Of a stretch of DNA of 8,710 nt, positions 1-7,269 are shown in pieces. Origin of the DNA: JBEKYH01 sp049511115 (GTDB taxonomy: Bacteria; Planctomycetota; Phycisphaerae; Tepidisphaerales; Tepidisphaeraceae). A model generated the notes under the pieces. That model did no database searches, had not been told where the DNA came from, and saw only the letters and a list, made by a program, of their open reading frames with translations. Every line of letters begins with the position of its first letter. The stretch's first letter is position 1. A program made the translations under genes and the position numbers. Location of the stretch: contig JBEKYH010000192.1 of NCBI GenBank assembly GCA_049511115.1, forward strand, positions 1 to 8,710, given 5' to 3'.

Positions 1-10
1 AGGCCTCCCC

Positions 11-427
11 ATGACCCAGGACATCAACCTCACCCGCGTCGATCGCGCCGGCCGCGCCATCGCCAGCTCCGGCTCCAAATGGGAACCCAAAATGGGCTAC
101 TCCCGCGCCGTCCGCAGCGGCAACTTTATCTCCGTCTCCGGCACTGTCGGCATCAACGCCGACGGCTCATACCCCACCAGCCTCCGCGAGCAGACCCGCC
201 GCTCCCTGGCCATCATCTGCGCCGCCGTCGAGACCCTCGGCGGCCGGATCGAACACATCATCCGCACGCGCATGTATGTCAGCGATATTTCCAAGTGGGA
301 AGAAGTGGCGGAAATCCACGGCGAAATCTTCGGCGACATCCGTCCGGCTACATCCCTTGTGGAAATCGCCCGCCTCATCGATGTACAGGCGCTGATCGAA
401 ATCGAAGCCGACGCGATTGTGCCGTAA
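11..427 (+). CDS. RidA/YjgF/UK114-family protein, arginine-less subgroup
   Basis: This 138-residue protein has the size and pattern of the RidA (YjgF/YER057c/UK114) family, small trimeric cytoplasmic proteins whose founding members hydrolyse reactive enamine/imine intermediates. Family landmarks are GYSRAVRSGNFISVSGTVG (29-47), RMYVSDISKW (87-96), RPATSLVEIARL (111-122) and the terminal IEIEADAIV (129-137). In active RidA enzymes the third region reads PARS, with an arginine that binds the substrate carboxylate. Here that position is Thr114, so classical 2-iminoacid deaminase activity is unlikely, and the protein belongs with the Rid subgroups of unknown or different activity. The ATG at 11 fits the usual family length; an AGG at 1-3 is the only ribosome-binding hint, and the window edge prevents checking further upstream. 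It stands alone on the + strand, and its stop is 22 bases from the converging comEC stop. Family call secure; substrate unknown. Confidence 0.9.
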   Translation: MTQDINLTRVDRAGRAIASSGSKWEPKMGYSRAVRSGNFISVSGTVGINADGSYPTSLREQTRRSLAIICAAVETLGGRIEHIIRTRMYVSDISKWEEVAEIHGEIFGDIRPATSLVEIARLIDVQALIEIEADAIVP

Positions 428-432
428 TGGGA

Positions 433-461
433 GCGTGGGGTGCGTTGTTTCACCGCCCCGC
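433..461. other. Imperfect stem-loop between convergent gene ends
   Basis: Bases 433-442 pair with 451-461 around an eight-base loop, giving about nine pairs with one bulged G (455) and one mismatch. It spans the 22-base gap between the converging stops of the RidA-family gene and comEC and overlaps the comEC stop. There is no T-run on either strand, so a role as a shared terminator is only a possibility. Confidence 0.2.
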
Positions 462-2999
462 GGCCGTCTGCACATTCCTCTCCCCTTCCACCGGCCCGGC
501 TCCGTTGTAGCTCTGCTCACTGATCCGCCCGTCGGCGCCGATGGTCACATCAATCGTCCCGCAGCGGCTCGTCCGATAGACCGGCCAGGGTTCCGCCAAA
601 TCGTCAAATTCAATCTGCTTGTGCGTGAGAGCCTTGTCGTTTGAGCAGATGATCATTCGCGGATCGATTGCGCGAATAAACGACAGCGTGCTGGTCTCCG
701 CGCTCCCGTGATGCGGCCCGACCAAAATATCGGATTTCAACAGCCCCGGCTGCTTCAGCAATTCCAACTCCGGCGGAACCTGAATGTCGGCCGGAAACAG
801 CATCGTCCTTCCCGCGTAACTCAGCTTCACGACCATGCCGCAGTTATTGGAATCCATCTTGCAATTCAGGGGCGGCCAGAGCACCTGCAAACTCGCCCCT
901 CCGCCAACATCAATCCGATCCCCGGATGTCTCCAGCGTAGGCGTCGGCCCGCTGGTATCCAAAAAATGCAGCAACGCCTCGGCCGTCGTCACGCCCTCCG
1001 CGTGCGGCCGGAAATAAGGCGTCATGCGCACGGTATGCACATGAAACCCCTGAATGATTTCGCTCGCCGCCGAGATATGGTCGTAATCGCCGTGGCTCAG
1101 AAAAATCTCATCCACCTTGCCGATCCCTTCGTGGTACAGATACGGTTCGATCACGCGCTGATAGACATCCGGCACCGTCGATGATCCGCAATCCATGAAA
1201 AAGCATTCCCCTCCCTGCACGCGCACCAGCGCGCTCTGCCCCGCTCCGATGGATAAAAACGTAATGCGAACGCCGCCGCCCGGCTTGCCCGTCGAAGCCG
1301 TTCGCGCCGCCAATGGCGGCATCAGCAAAAACAGCGCACACCCTACAACTGGCGCCGCTCGCGCTGCCCAGCGCGCGGCGCTCTGCCGCCACGGAATCAG
1401 CGCGCATGCGAGCAATGCGTAATACACTACCATCACCCAGATCGCTGGCGGCGCAGTCGCCTCCGACGCCCCGGGAATTCCCGCGATCAACGCAACGCCA
1501 TGCCGCAGCAGCGCCGCCGGTATAGCCGCCCCAATCGCCCACACATGCGCCAGCGGCGGAAGCGCCATCGTCAACAAAATCTTCGCCACTCCGCCCAGCA
1601 GCGCCGCCACCGTCAGCGGCAGCAGCACAAACCCCCCTGGCACGGCCCACGGATTGGTCTGCTGAAAGTGGTATGCCACCAGCGGCAGGATCATCACCCA
1701 CACAATCGCCGACGCGAGAAACGCCCGCCACAACAGACTCAATATCGAGCGCATCAGCCACGCCAACGGGCGATCATCGACCGCATCGTGCACCCACGGG
1801 TCATCGCCGCGCCAAACACCCAGGATGAACAGATTGAGCCGCCGCCCAAACAAAATCAGCCCCAGCACCGCCGCCACTCCGATCTGAAATCCCGCATTGA
1901 ACAAATCCGCCGGCACAAAAATCAAAATCGCGCTCACCGCGACCGCCAGCGCCTGCAACCCATCCGTCGCGCGCCTCCCCAGCAGCGCAATCCCGCCGAC
2001 ACCGCACATCACCAGCGACCGCACTCCCGTCTGGCTCGGCAGCGCCACCATGGCATACAAACTCACCGCCACCAGCGACACCCACACCGCCGCTTTTGGC
2101 GATACGCGTAACACCCGCAACAGCAGCAGCACGCTTCCCCCCAAGATGGCAATATGCAACCCGCTGATCGAAAGCTGATACGCCGTTCCGGTCAGGATGA
2201 ATTCCTGCCGCACGGGTTCGGCGATCGGCTCGGCATCCCCCAGCGTCAGCATCCGCAAAAACGCCGCATCGAGCGCCTGATCCGCGCCGAATCCGCCGGA
2301 CAACAACACCCGCGCATCCTGCCGCAACCACACCAGCGGCGACGCGCTGCCCGCGCTCACAATTTCAATCGTCTCCGGCCTGCGGATGCGAAACGTCGCC
2401 AATATCCGCTGCCGCCTTTCATAATCGGCGTAATTGAATTCCCCCGGATTCTCCGCCGCCTCGGGCCGGCTCAAAAATCCCAGCGCCCGGATCACCTGCC
2501 CCGCGGCGAGGTCTTTATCCGGCGTTTCCACATTCAGCGCCACTCGCCCGCTCGCCGGCGTCCATCCGCTTCGCGTGCGCACCGCCACCACATCGGCCGC
2601 CATATTTTGTTCCATTGGCAATCGCCGATGTTCCGCCTCCCCGCCCGTGAGGCGCGGCGCTTCAATGAGCCGAAGCTCCAACTGCGCCAACCGATTGCCC
2701 TGATCCGTGAAAAGCCCGATTTGACTGGCTTGAAAGAAAAATGCGTCGAGTTGCCCCGCCGCCAAGGCGAGGAAAAAAATTCCCCCCGCCAGAAGTGCCG
2801 AACACGCCGCCCCACGCCGGCGCAGGACCAGCGCCGCGACCCAAAAAATCGCCACCGATATCAGCCATCGAATCGGCCAGGCAGGAAATACGCTTTGCCC
2901 GAGAATCCCCGCGACAATCAGCAGCGCCGCCGTCACCGCCGGCCGTCGCGCGACGGCGCCGGCCAACGTCCACGCGCGACTCGCCGGGGAAACCCCCAC
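450..2999 (-). CDS. comEC: ComEC/Rec2-type DNA internalisation channel protein
   Basis: This 849-residue inner-membrane protein has the full ComEC/Rec2 layout. Hydrophobic N-terminal helices (about 20-85) are followed by a soluble DUF4131/OB-like part carrying NPGEFNYADYERR (184-196). The polytopic competence domain comes next, with its hallmark YQLSISGLHIAIL (274-286), TGVRSLVMCGVGG (324-336) and FQIGVAAVLGLILF (371-384). A C-terminal metallo-beta-lactamase-like domain starts near 576. That domain keeps SHGDYDH (635-641, an HxDxDH metal motif), Asp738 in LFPADI and HHGS (763-766). ComEC proteins carry single-stranded DNA across the inner membrane during transformation, and the C-terminal domain is thought to degrade the other strand. 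The usual DVGQGDA at the start of that domain is SIGAGQS here. The GTG start lies 10 bases after the glmS stop and has only a weak ribosome-binding site, so coupled translation from glmS is plausible; no ATG start is available nearby. Length is somewhat above Bacillus ComEC. Confidence 0.93.
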   Translation of the reverse strand: MGVSPASRAWTLAGAVARRPAVTAALLIVAGILGQSVFPAWPIRWLISVAIFWVAALVLRRRGAACSALLAGGIFFLALAAGQLDAFFFQASQIGLFTDQGNRLAQLELRLIEAPRLTGGEAEHRRLPMEQNMAADVVAVRTRSGWTPASGRVALNVETPDKDLAAGQVIRALGFLSRPEAAENPGEFNYADYERRQRILATFRIRRPETIEIVSAGSASPLVWLRQDARVLLSGGFGADQALDAAFLRMLTLGDAEPIAEPVRQEFILTGTAYQLSISGLHIAILGGSVLLLLRVLRVSPKAAVWVSLVAVSLYAMVALPSQTGVRSLVMCGVGGIALLGRRATDGLQALAVAVSAILIFVPADLFNAGFQIGVAAVLGLILFGRRLNLFILGVWRGDDPWVHDAVDDRPLAWLMRSILSLLWRAFLASAIVWVMILPLVAYHFQQTNPWAVPGGFVLLPLTVAALLGGVAKILLTMALPPLAHVWAIGAAIPAALLRHGVALIAGIPGASEATAPPAIWVMVVYYALLACALIPWRQSAARWAARAAPVVGCALFLLMPPLAARTASTGKPGGGVRITFLSIGAGQSALVRVQGGECFFMDCGSSTVPDVYQRVIEPYLYHEGIGKVDEIFLSHGDYDHISAASEIIQGFHVHTVRMTPYFRPHAEGVTTAEALLHFLDTSGPTPTLETSGDRIDVGGGASLQVLWPPLNCKMDSNNCGMVVKLSYAGRTMLFPADIQVPPELELLKQPGLLKSDILVGPHHGSAETSTLSFIRAIDPRMIICSNDKALTHKQIEFDDLAEPWPVYRTSRCGTIDVTIGADGRISEQSYNGAGPVEGERNVQTAAGR

Positions 3000-3009
3000 G
3001 CGCCCGATC

Positions 3010-4881
3010 TTATTCCACCGTCACGCTCTTGGCCAGATTCCTCGGCTTATCCACGTTGCACCCGCGCGCCACCGCCGCGTGATACGCCAGCATTTGCAGC
3101 GGCACCACCGTCAGCAGCGGCTGCAAGCATTCCAGCGCGTGCGGCACATAAATGACATGATCGCTGTGCCTGCGAATCGCGTTGTCCCCCTCCGTTGCCA
3201 CCACAATGACCTTCCCGCCGCGCGCCCGGACCTCTTCGATATTGCTGATCACCTTCTCATATTGCACGCCCTCGGTGGCGATGAACACCACCGGCATCCC
3301 CTCGTTAATCAGCGCAATCGGCCCATGCTTCATCTCCGCCGCCGGCATCCCTTCGGCGTGGATATAACTGATTTCCTTGAGTTTGAGCGCCCCCTCCAGC
3401 GCGATCGGGTAGTGATATCCGCGCCCCAAAAACAGCCAGTTCTCCCGATCGCAGAACTGCCCGGCAATGTCCTTGATCTGCGCGCTTCCCGCCAGCACCG
3501 TCTCCATTTGCTCAGGGATCGCAAACAACCCGTCAATGGTCTCCTGCGTCTGCGCCTGGCTGAGAAACTTGCGCCGACCGAGGAACAGCGCCAACATCGT
3601 CAGCACCGTGCACTGGCACGTAAACGCCTTGGTGCTGGCCACTCCAATTTCCGGACCGGCATGCAGATAAATCCCCGCATCCGTCTCCCGCGCGATCGTG
3701 CTGCCGACGCTATTGATAATCCCCAGGCACAGCGCCCCTTTTTCTTTTCCCTCGCGCAGCGCGGCAAGCGTATCCGCGGTCTCGCCGCTCTGGCTGATGG
3801 CCACCAGCACCGTGTCGTCTTCCACGATCGGGTTGCGATAGCGGAACTCGCTGGCATAGGTGCATTCCGTCACCACCTTGGCCAGGTCCTCCATGATGTA
3901 ATCGCCGAACATCCCCGCGTGCCAGGCCGTTCCCTGCCCCGTCAGGATAAACCGCCGCGCCCGCACCAATTCCCGGGCAAAGTTGGAAACGCCCCCCAGC
4001 ACGATCCTTCCCTCGCGCTGTTCCAGGCGGCCGCGCAGGCAGTTCCGTATGGCCGTCGGCTGCTCGCAGATTTCCTTGAGCATGTAATGCTCATAGCCGC
4101 CGAGTTCGTAAGCCTCGATCGTATTCTCCAACTGGCTGATGACCGGGCTGATTTCAATGTCGTCGATGGTCAGCGTCCGGAACGATCCCGGCTTCAGCAC
4201 CGCCATCTCGTTATCCTTGAGGTAAATCACCCGGTCGGTATGCTCGACGATCGCGCTGGAATCCGAGGCGACGATATATTCATCCTCCCCCACGCCCACG
4301 ATCAGGGGCGACCCGCGCCGCGCCGCCACCAGCGTGTCCGGCTCATCCTTGCAGATGACCGCAATGCCATACGTGCCGCGCACCTCGTGCAGCGCCGCCT
4401 GCACCGCCCGTTGCAGGATGGATACGCCATTGCCGACGTCATTCTTTTCCTGCAATTCCTTGTAGAGATGCCCGATCAGCACCGCCAGCACTTCCGTATC
4501 CGTCTGGCTTGCAAACTTATGCCCCTTCTCCGTCAGGAACTGCTTCAGTGCTGTGTAATTCTCAATGACGCCGTTGTGGGCCAACGCCAGCCGCCCGTTA
4601 TCGTCGCTATGCGGGTGGGCATTGACGACGGTTGGCGCTCCATGCGTCGCCCAGCGGGTGTGGGCCATGCCGATATGTGCGGCGGGAAGGGCCTTGCCGT
4701 CATGCAGGGCATTCTCCAACACGCTGATCCGCCCGACCGCGCGGCGGATATACAGGTCATGATTGCTGTCGATGACGGCGATCCCCGCGCTGTCGTAGCC
4801 GCGGTATTCCAGGCGCTTAAGTCCCTCAATTAGAACTGGTTGGGCGAGCTTGCGCCCGACATAGGCGACGATTCCACACAT
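3010..4881 (-). CDS. glmS: Glutamine--fructose-6-phosphate aminotransferase (isomerizing)
   Basis: GlmS converts fructose-6-phosphate and glutamine to glucosamine-6-phosphate and glutamate, the entry step to UDP-GlcNAc and hence peptidoglycan and lipid A. The 623 residues match the full-length family (E. coli about 609). The class II amidotransferase half begins MCGIVAYVG with nucleophile Cys2, then TRWATHG (75-81) and HNG (102-104). The isomerase half has two SIS sugar-phosphate domains: GQGTAWHAG (315-323), SQSGETADT (363-371) and STKAF (416-420) in the first, and FLGRG (484-488) and EGALKLKEISYIHAEG (496-511) in the second. The tail DKPRNLAKSVTVE (611-623) is the conserved C-terminus. The ATG is fixed by an AGGAGG site six bases upstream. 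comEC follows after 10 bases, so the two are probably cotranscribed. No glmS ribozyme is evident in the leader. Confidence 0.98.
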   Translation of the reverse strand: MCGIVAYVGRKLAQPVLIEGLKRLEYRGYDSAGIAVIDSNHDLYIRRAVGRISVLENALHDGKALPAAHIGMAHTRWATHGAPTVVNAHPHSDDNGRLALAHNGVIENYTALKQFLTEKGHKFASQTDTEVLAVLIGHLYKELQEKNDVGNGVSILQRAVQAALHEVRGTYGIAVICKDEPDTLVAARRGSPLIVGVGEDEYIVASDSSAIVEHTDRVIYLKDNEMAVLKPGSFRTLTIDDIEISPVISQLENTIEAYELGGYEHYMLKEICEQPTAIRNCLRGRLEQREGRIVLGGVSNFARELVRARRFILTGQGTAWHAGMFGDYIMEDLAKVVTECTYASEFRYRNPIVEDDTVLVAISQSGETADTLAALREGKEKGALCLGIINSVGSTIARETDAGIYLHAGPEIGVASTKAFTCQCTVLTMLALFLGRRKFLSQAQTQETIDGLFAIPEQMETVLAGSAQIKDIAGQFCDRENWLFLGRGYHYPIALEGALKLKEISYIHAEGMPAAEMKHGPIALINEGMPVVFIATEGVQYEKVISNIEEVRARGGKVIVVATEGDNAIRRHSDHVIYVPHALECLQPLLTVVPLQMLAYHAAVARGCNVDKPRNLAKSVTVE

Positions 4882-4887
4882 AATTGG

Positions 4888-4893
4888 CCTCCT
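4888..4893 (-). promoter_or_regulatory. Strong ribosome binding site of glmS
   Basis: The minus strand reads AGGAGG, a perfect Shine-Dalgarno core, six bases before the glmS ATG. It fixes the glmS start and implies efficient translation. Confidence 0.85.
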
Positions 4894-4991
4894 GACCCGA
4901 TCCCATCCTCAGCGTTGCATGAAGCCCAAAACTCCCCGGCCGCTCGGCTGCCCCTAACCCTGGCGGCGTCGTTTCGATTGGTCCACCCCAA

Positions 4992-5016
4992 TTTAGCCAT
5001 GTCTAGTTTAGCCACG
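4992..5016. repeat. Direct repeat upstream of glmS (TTTAGCCAyG twice)
   Basis: The ten-base unit TTTAGCCATG (4992-5001) recurs as TTTAGCCACG (5007-5016), 15 bases apart, in the glmS upstream region between the preceding terminator and the gene. On the minus strand this is a doubled TGGCTAAA. It could be a regulator site or part of the glmS promoter. I found no clear -35/-10 pair, so a role is only inferred. The rest of the 247-base gap (4882-5128) holds the two stem-loops listed separately and nothing else recognisable. Confidence 0.35.
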
Positions 5017-5027
5017 CCGCCCTTGCG

Positions 5028-5061
5028 AAAAAAGATCACCCCGCCGATTGGGTCGGCGGGG
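5028..5061 (-). terminator. Intrinsic terminator after the OmpA-type lipoprotein gene
   Basis: A perfect nine-pair stem, CCCCGCCGA (5039-5047) with TCGGCGGGG (5053-5061), closes a five-base loop. In the minus-strand direction it is followed, after five bases, by six Ts (5028-5033 as A on +). It sits 68 bases beyond the stop of the lipoprotein gene and separates it from glmS. The spacer before the T-run is slightly longer than ideal. Confidence 0.7.
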
Positions 5062-5086
5062 CGTCCGCGGAGCTAAAGGTTCCTTA

Positions 5087-5113
5087 CCGCCGCGGCGTCT
5101 TCGCCCGCGGCGG
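5087..5113 (-). other. Second GC-rich stem-loop after the lipoprotein gene
   Basis: CCGCCGCGG (5087-5095) pairs perfectly with CCGCGGCGG (5105-5113) around a nine-base loop, 15 bases past the lipoprotein stop. No T-run follows on the minus strand, so by itself it is not a typical intrinsic terminator. It may protect the 3' end of the transcript or assist the downstream terminator at 5028-5061. Confidence 0.5.
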
Positions 5114-5128
5114 ACCATTCTCATTCAA

Positions 5129-6070
5129 TTACTTATTCAGCACCGGTTGCGCGTCCGCCGCAGCGGCGCTGTCCTTGTTCAATTCCAGCTTCTTCGGCTC
5201 GGGGCGCGTGTCCTCGGTGTCGCTGGCTGTAACCGCCGGCCCGACATGCTGAGTGGGAAGAATCAGCACTTCCACGCGCCGGTTCTTGCTGCGCCCGGCG
5301 GCCGTGGAGTTATCCGCGATGGGCCTCTGATCGCCATACCCAGCGACGACGATGCGGGCCTTGCTCACGCCCTGCGCCATCAGTTCCGTTCCCACGGAAA
5401 TCGCCCGGTGGGCCGACAGATACCAGTTATTCAGATGCCCGCGCTTGATCGTCTCGGGATTGGTTACCGGCACATTGTCCGTGTGACCCGCCACCTGCAG
5501 CTCGTAAGCCGCGGCGCCGGCGCTGTTCAAAATGCCGGCGAACTTGTCGATCACCGTCTTGGCTTCAGGCGTCAGATCGGCGCTGCCCGTCGCGAACGTC
5601 ACGTCGCTCTTGAACTTCACCACGCCGCGAGCGGCGTCAAATTCCACCACGCCCGGATTGGCCGCGGCGAATTCGCTCAGCGCGTTGCTCAACGGCGCCG
5701 GTAAGGCGTTGCCTGCGCCGCCCGATTGAATGATTTGCTCAATCTTCGGGGGATTATTCAGGCTGTCCTTGAGCTTGGCGTCGAGCCCAGCCACCTGGCC
5801 GCTCAGGTCTTTGTCCTGAGCTTCAAGATTCGCTCGCATCGCCTCGTCGGTGGTGAGCTGGTCCTGCAACGTGGCAAGCTGCGACTTGTAGGCCGCCGCT
5901 TCCGCCTTGGCGGTCGCCGCTTCCTGCTGCGCCGAATCAAGCTGTTCCGTCAGCGCGGAATTTTCCAGCATCTTGGCGTTGTATTTTTCCTGGGGAACAC
6001 ACCCTACGACCGAGGCGGTCAGGGCGAAAGTGAGTGTGGCCATTCCAAGCCACTTAAGCATCCGTGCCAT
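5129..6070 (-). CDS. OmpA/MotB-domain outer-membrane lipoprotein
   Basis: This 313-residue protein starts with a lipoprotein signal peptide: a positive start, a hydrophobic stretch (about 8-20) and the lipobox VVGC with Cys24 as the lipidation site. Residues 30-105 are rich in Ala, Gln, Glu and Leu and look like a coiled coil. The OmpA-like peptidoglycan-binding domain (about 148-272) shows FATGSADLTPEA (159-170), GHTDNVPV (195-202), NWYLSAHRA (215-223) and SKNRRVEVLI (261-270). Arg222 in the NxxLSxxRA motif is the residue family knowledge links to diaminopimelate binding. The arrangement suggests an outer-membrane anchor with a periplasmic spacer gripping the cell wall. A 38-residue tail rich in Ala, Asp, Glu and Lys after the domain is unusual. 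The ATG is supported by a GGAGG site (5'-CCTCC at 6077-6081 on +) six bases upstream. The gene appears monocistronic, with stem-loops downstream and its own AT-rich leader. It is broadly Pal-like, but context gives no Tol genes. Confidence 0.9.
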   Translation of the reverse strand: MARMLKWLGMATLTFALTASVVGCVPQEKYNAKMLENSALTEQLDSAQQEAATAKAEAAAYKSQLATLQDQLTTDEAMRANLEAQDKDLSGQVAGLDAKLKDSLNNPPKIEQIIQSGGAGNALPAPLSNALSEFAAANPGVVEFDAARGVVKFKSDVTFATGSADLTPEAKTVIDKFAGILNSAGAAAYELQVAGHTDNVPVTNPETIKRGHLNNWYLSAHRAISVGTELMAQGVSKARIVVAGYGDQRPIADNSTAAGRSKNRRVEVLILPTQHVGPAVTASDTEDTRPEPKKLELNKDSAAAADAQPVLNK

Positions 6071-6131
6071 CGCGAGCCTCCATGCGGTTGAATTTTTGCT
6101 TGCCGGGACGTGAGAATATCACTCCCAGAAA

Positions 6132-6155
6132 GTCTGGACAGCTATTCTGCCAGAC
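6132..6155. promoter_or_regulatory. Inverted repeat in the lipoprotein gene leader: operator or bidirectional terminator
   Basis: GTCTGG (6132-6137) and CCAGAC (6150-6155) form a six-pair dyad, extended by CAG (6139-6141) with CTG (6147-6149) around a five-base loop with one bulged A. On the + strand ATTTTT follows; on the minus strand only TTT does. It lies between the HTH gene stop and the lipoprotein gene start. It could end transcription of the HTH operon, or it could be a protein-binding dyad, because a possible promoter overlaps it. Confidence 0.4.
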
Positions 6156-6171
6156 ATTTTTATGATTTCAA
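6144..6171 (-). promoter_or_regulatory. Possible promoter of the lipoprotein gene
   Basis: On the minus strand TTGAAA (6171-6166) is followed after 16 bases by CAGAAT (6149-6144), matching the sigma-70-type -35 box at five of six and the -10 box at four of six positions. It would leave a leader of about 70 bases. The -10 lies inside the dyad at 6132-6155. The region 6084-6220 is AT-rich, so chance matches are easy. Confidence 0.25.
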
Positions 6172-6220
6172 GGGGAATAGACCGATAAAAATGTAAATTT
6201 TTTAACAGTAAACAAACAGT

Positions 6221-7246
6221 TCATTTCCGTCCGCCGCGGCTCATGATGAATCCGCCCGCGAACATCAGGACCGGCAGCACAAAGGTAGCGCCCGCCACGA
6301 TCATGAAGCTATAGCCTCCCGTGTCGCTCGATCCCATCTTCTTGATGATGTCTGGATAGCTGTCGGAAAGGCCGCAGACCAGGGCATAAGCCGCAAACAA
6401 AAGCACGAATACCGCTCCCAGCGCCGCCATGCCGAAGGCCGGCGCCATCGCGTCGGGCGCTTCCATCATGACCGGCCCCTTGGCCATCGGCGCGCTCGCC
6501 CGCGCTTCGGTCAATCCCATTCCGATGCCGGTGCCGCCCAGGGAGCTCGCGGCCATCGCGCCGGCCCCGGAGCTTTCGTTGGGCGACCGCCGCACGCCGC
6601 TGGCGCTGGGGGCGATCTCATCGAGCAACTCCGCCCCCAGGCTCGTGTCGTCGCTTTCGCGCGTCAGGTCGAGCAGACCTGATCCCGATCCCACGCTTTC
6701 AATATTGATCTGCTCCGCCGGGCTGATCCCCGGCGCCACCGAGGTCTGCGCCGACGGGTCGGCCTTGTCCGCCACATCATCCGGCTGAAATACGTCGATC
6801 CCCGACATCGATGCGTGGCTTGCGGCCGGCCCAGCCGCGCGGCTTGATCCCGGCGCGCCGCTGACCGAACCGGAAAGACCCAGGTCCGACGCCAGCGCCG
6901 TATCTTCTTTCAGACTTCCCGTGCTGCTCGCACCGGCCGTCGAACCGGCTTTGGTTCCCGTGGACGTGTCTGCCAGCGGCAATCCCGCGGCCGATCCGGT
7001 CGAATCCTTCGCATCGGAAATGCTCAGGTGAATTCCGCTGTCCTCCGGCGTCAGGTCAATCGGCTCCTCATCCGGCAACCCCGAAAGTTCCGCCTTGAGG
7101 TTTTCCACCTGGTCGGCCTTGAACATCAGCCGGTTGCCGTCGCGAAACTCGCGCAGCCGCCCCTCGCTGGCCAGTTGTTTGACTTGGTCCTCGCTCTTGC
7201 CCAGGGCGGCTTTTGTTTCGTCGATGGTATAAAACATCTTGGCCAT
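6221..7246 (-). CDS. Helix-turn-helix (MerR/excisionase-like) protein with two C-terminal membrane segments
   Basis: With the ATG at 7246 the protein has 341 residues. Residues 4-52 (FYTIDETKAALG, QVKQLASEGRLREF, RDGNRLMFKADQVENL) resemble the winged helix-turn-helix of MerR/excisionase-type DNA-binding proteins. Residues 55-265 are low in hydrophobics and rich in Ala, Gly, Ser, Asp and Pro, so probably disordered. They are punctuated by conserved-looking acidic blocks: EEPIDLTPEDSGIHLSISDA (60-79) and GSGLLDLTRESDDTSLGAELL (187-207). Two hydrophobic helices follow (about 268-293 and 312-336), ending in a positive tail. The protein should be tethered to the inner membrane with the N-terminal domain in the cytoplasm. 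I recall similar proteins from Planctomycetota but know no function; DNA or protein binding by the first domain is inferred. It follows the 146-residue gene after 23 bases, so they form an operon. An in-frame upstream TTG at 7264 is unlikely to be used. Confidence 0.8.
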   Translation of the reverse strand: MAKMFYTIDETKAALGKSEDQVKQLASEGRLREFRDGNRLMFKADQVENLKAELSGLPDEEPIDLTPEDSGIHLSISDAKDSTGSAAGLPLADTSTGTKAGSTAGASSTGSLKEDTALASDLGLSGSVSGAPGSSRAAGPAASHASMSGIDVFQPDDVADKADPSAQTSVAPGISPAEQINIESVGSGSGLLDLTRESDDTSLGAELLDEIAPSASGVRRSPNESSGAGAMAASSLGGTGIGMGLTEARASAPMAKGPVMMEAPDAMAPAFGMAALGAVFVLLFAAYALVCGLSDSYPDIIKKMGSSDTGGYSFMIVAGATFVLPVLMFAGGFIMSRGGRK

Positions 7247-7255
7247 GGCGTACGA

Positions 7256-7260
7256 CTCCT
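7256..7260 (-). promoter_or_regulatory. Ribosome binding site deciding the HTH gene start
   Basis: AGGAG on the minus strand lies nine bases before the ATG at 7246. It lies inside the six-codon extension that a TTG start at 7264 would add, which favours the ATG. Confidence 0.7.
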
Positions 7261-7269
7261 GCAAGAAGG

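Noticed and set aside
2154..3155. Long + strand open frame opposite comEC, 333 codons
   Set aside because: It lies antisense to a clearly conserved gene and is dominated by Arg, Pro, Gln and His, typical of the opposite strand of GC-rich coding DNA.
3079..4833. 584-codon + strand open frame opposite glmS
   Set aside because: It mirrors the glmS frame, has Arg/His/Gln-rich composition and no recognisable domain, whereas glmS on the minus strand is unambiguous.
4882..5027. Possible glmS ribozyme or riboswitch in the glmS leader
   Set aside because: The leader is only about 145 bases to the upstream terminator and shows no pseudoknot-like core next to the start; the ribozyme is known mainly from Gram-positive relatives.
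7262..7264. TTG start extending the HTH protein by six residues
   Set aside because: The AGGAG ribosome-binding site lies within those codons and is well placed for the ATG at 7246.
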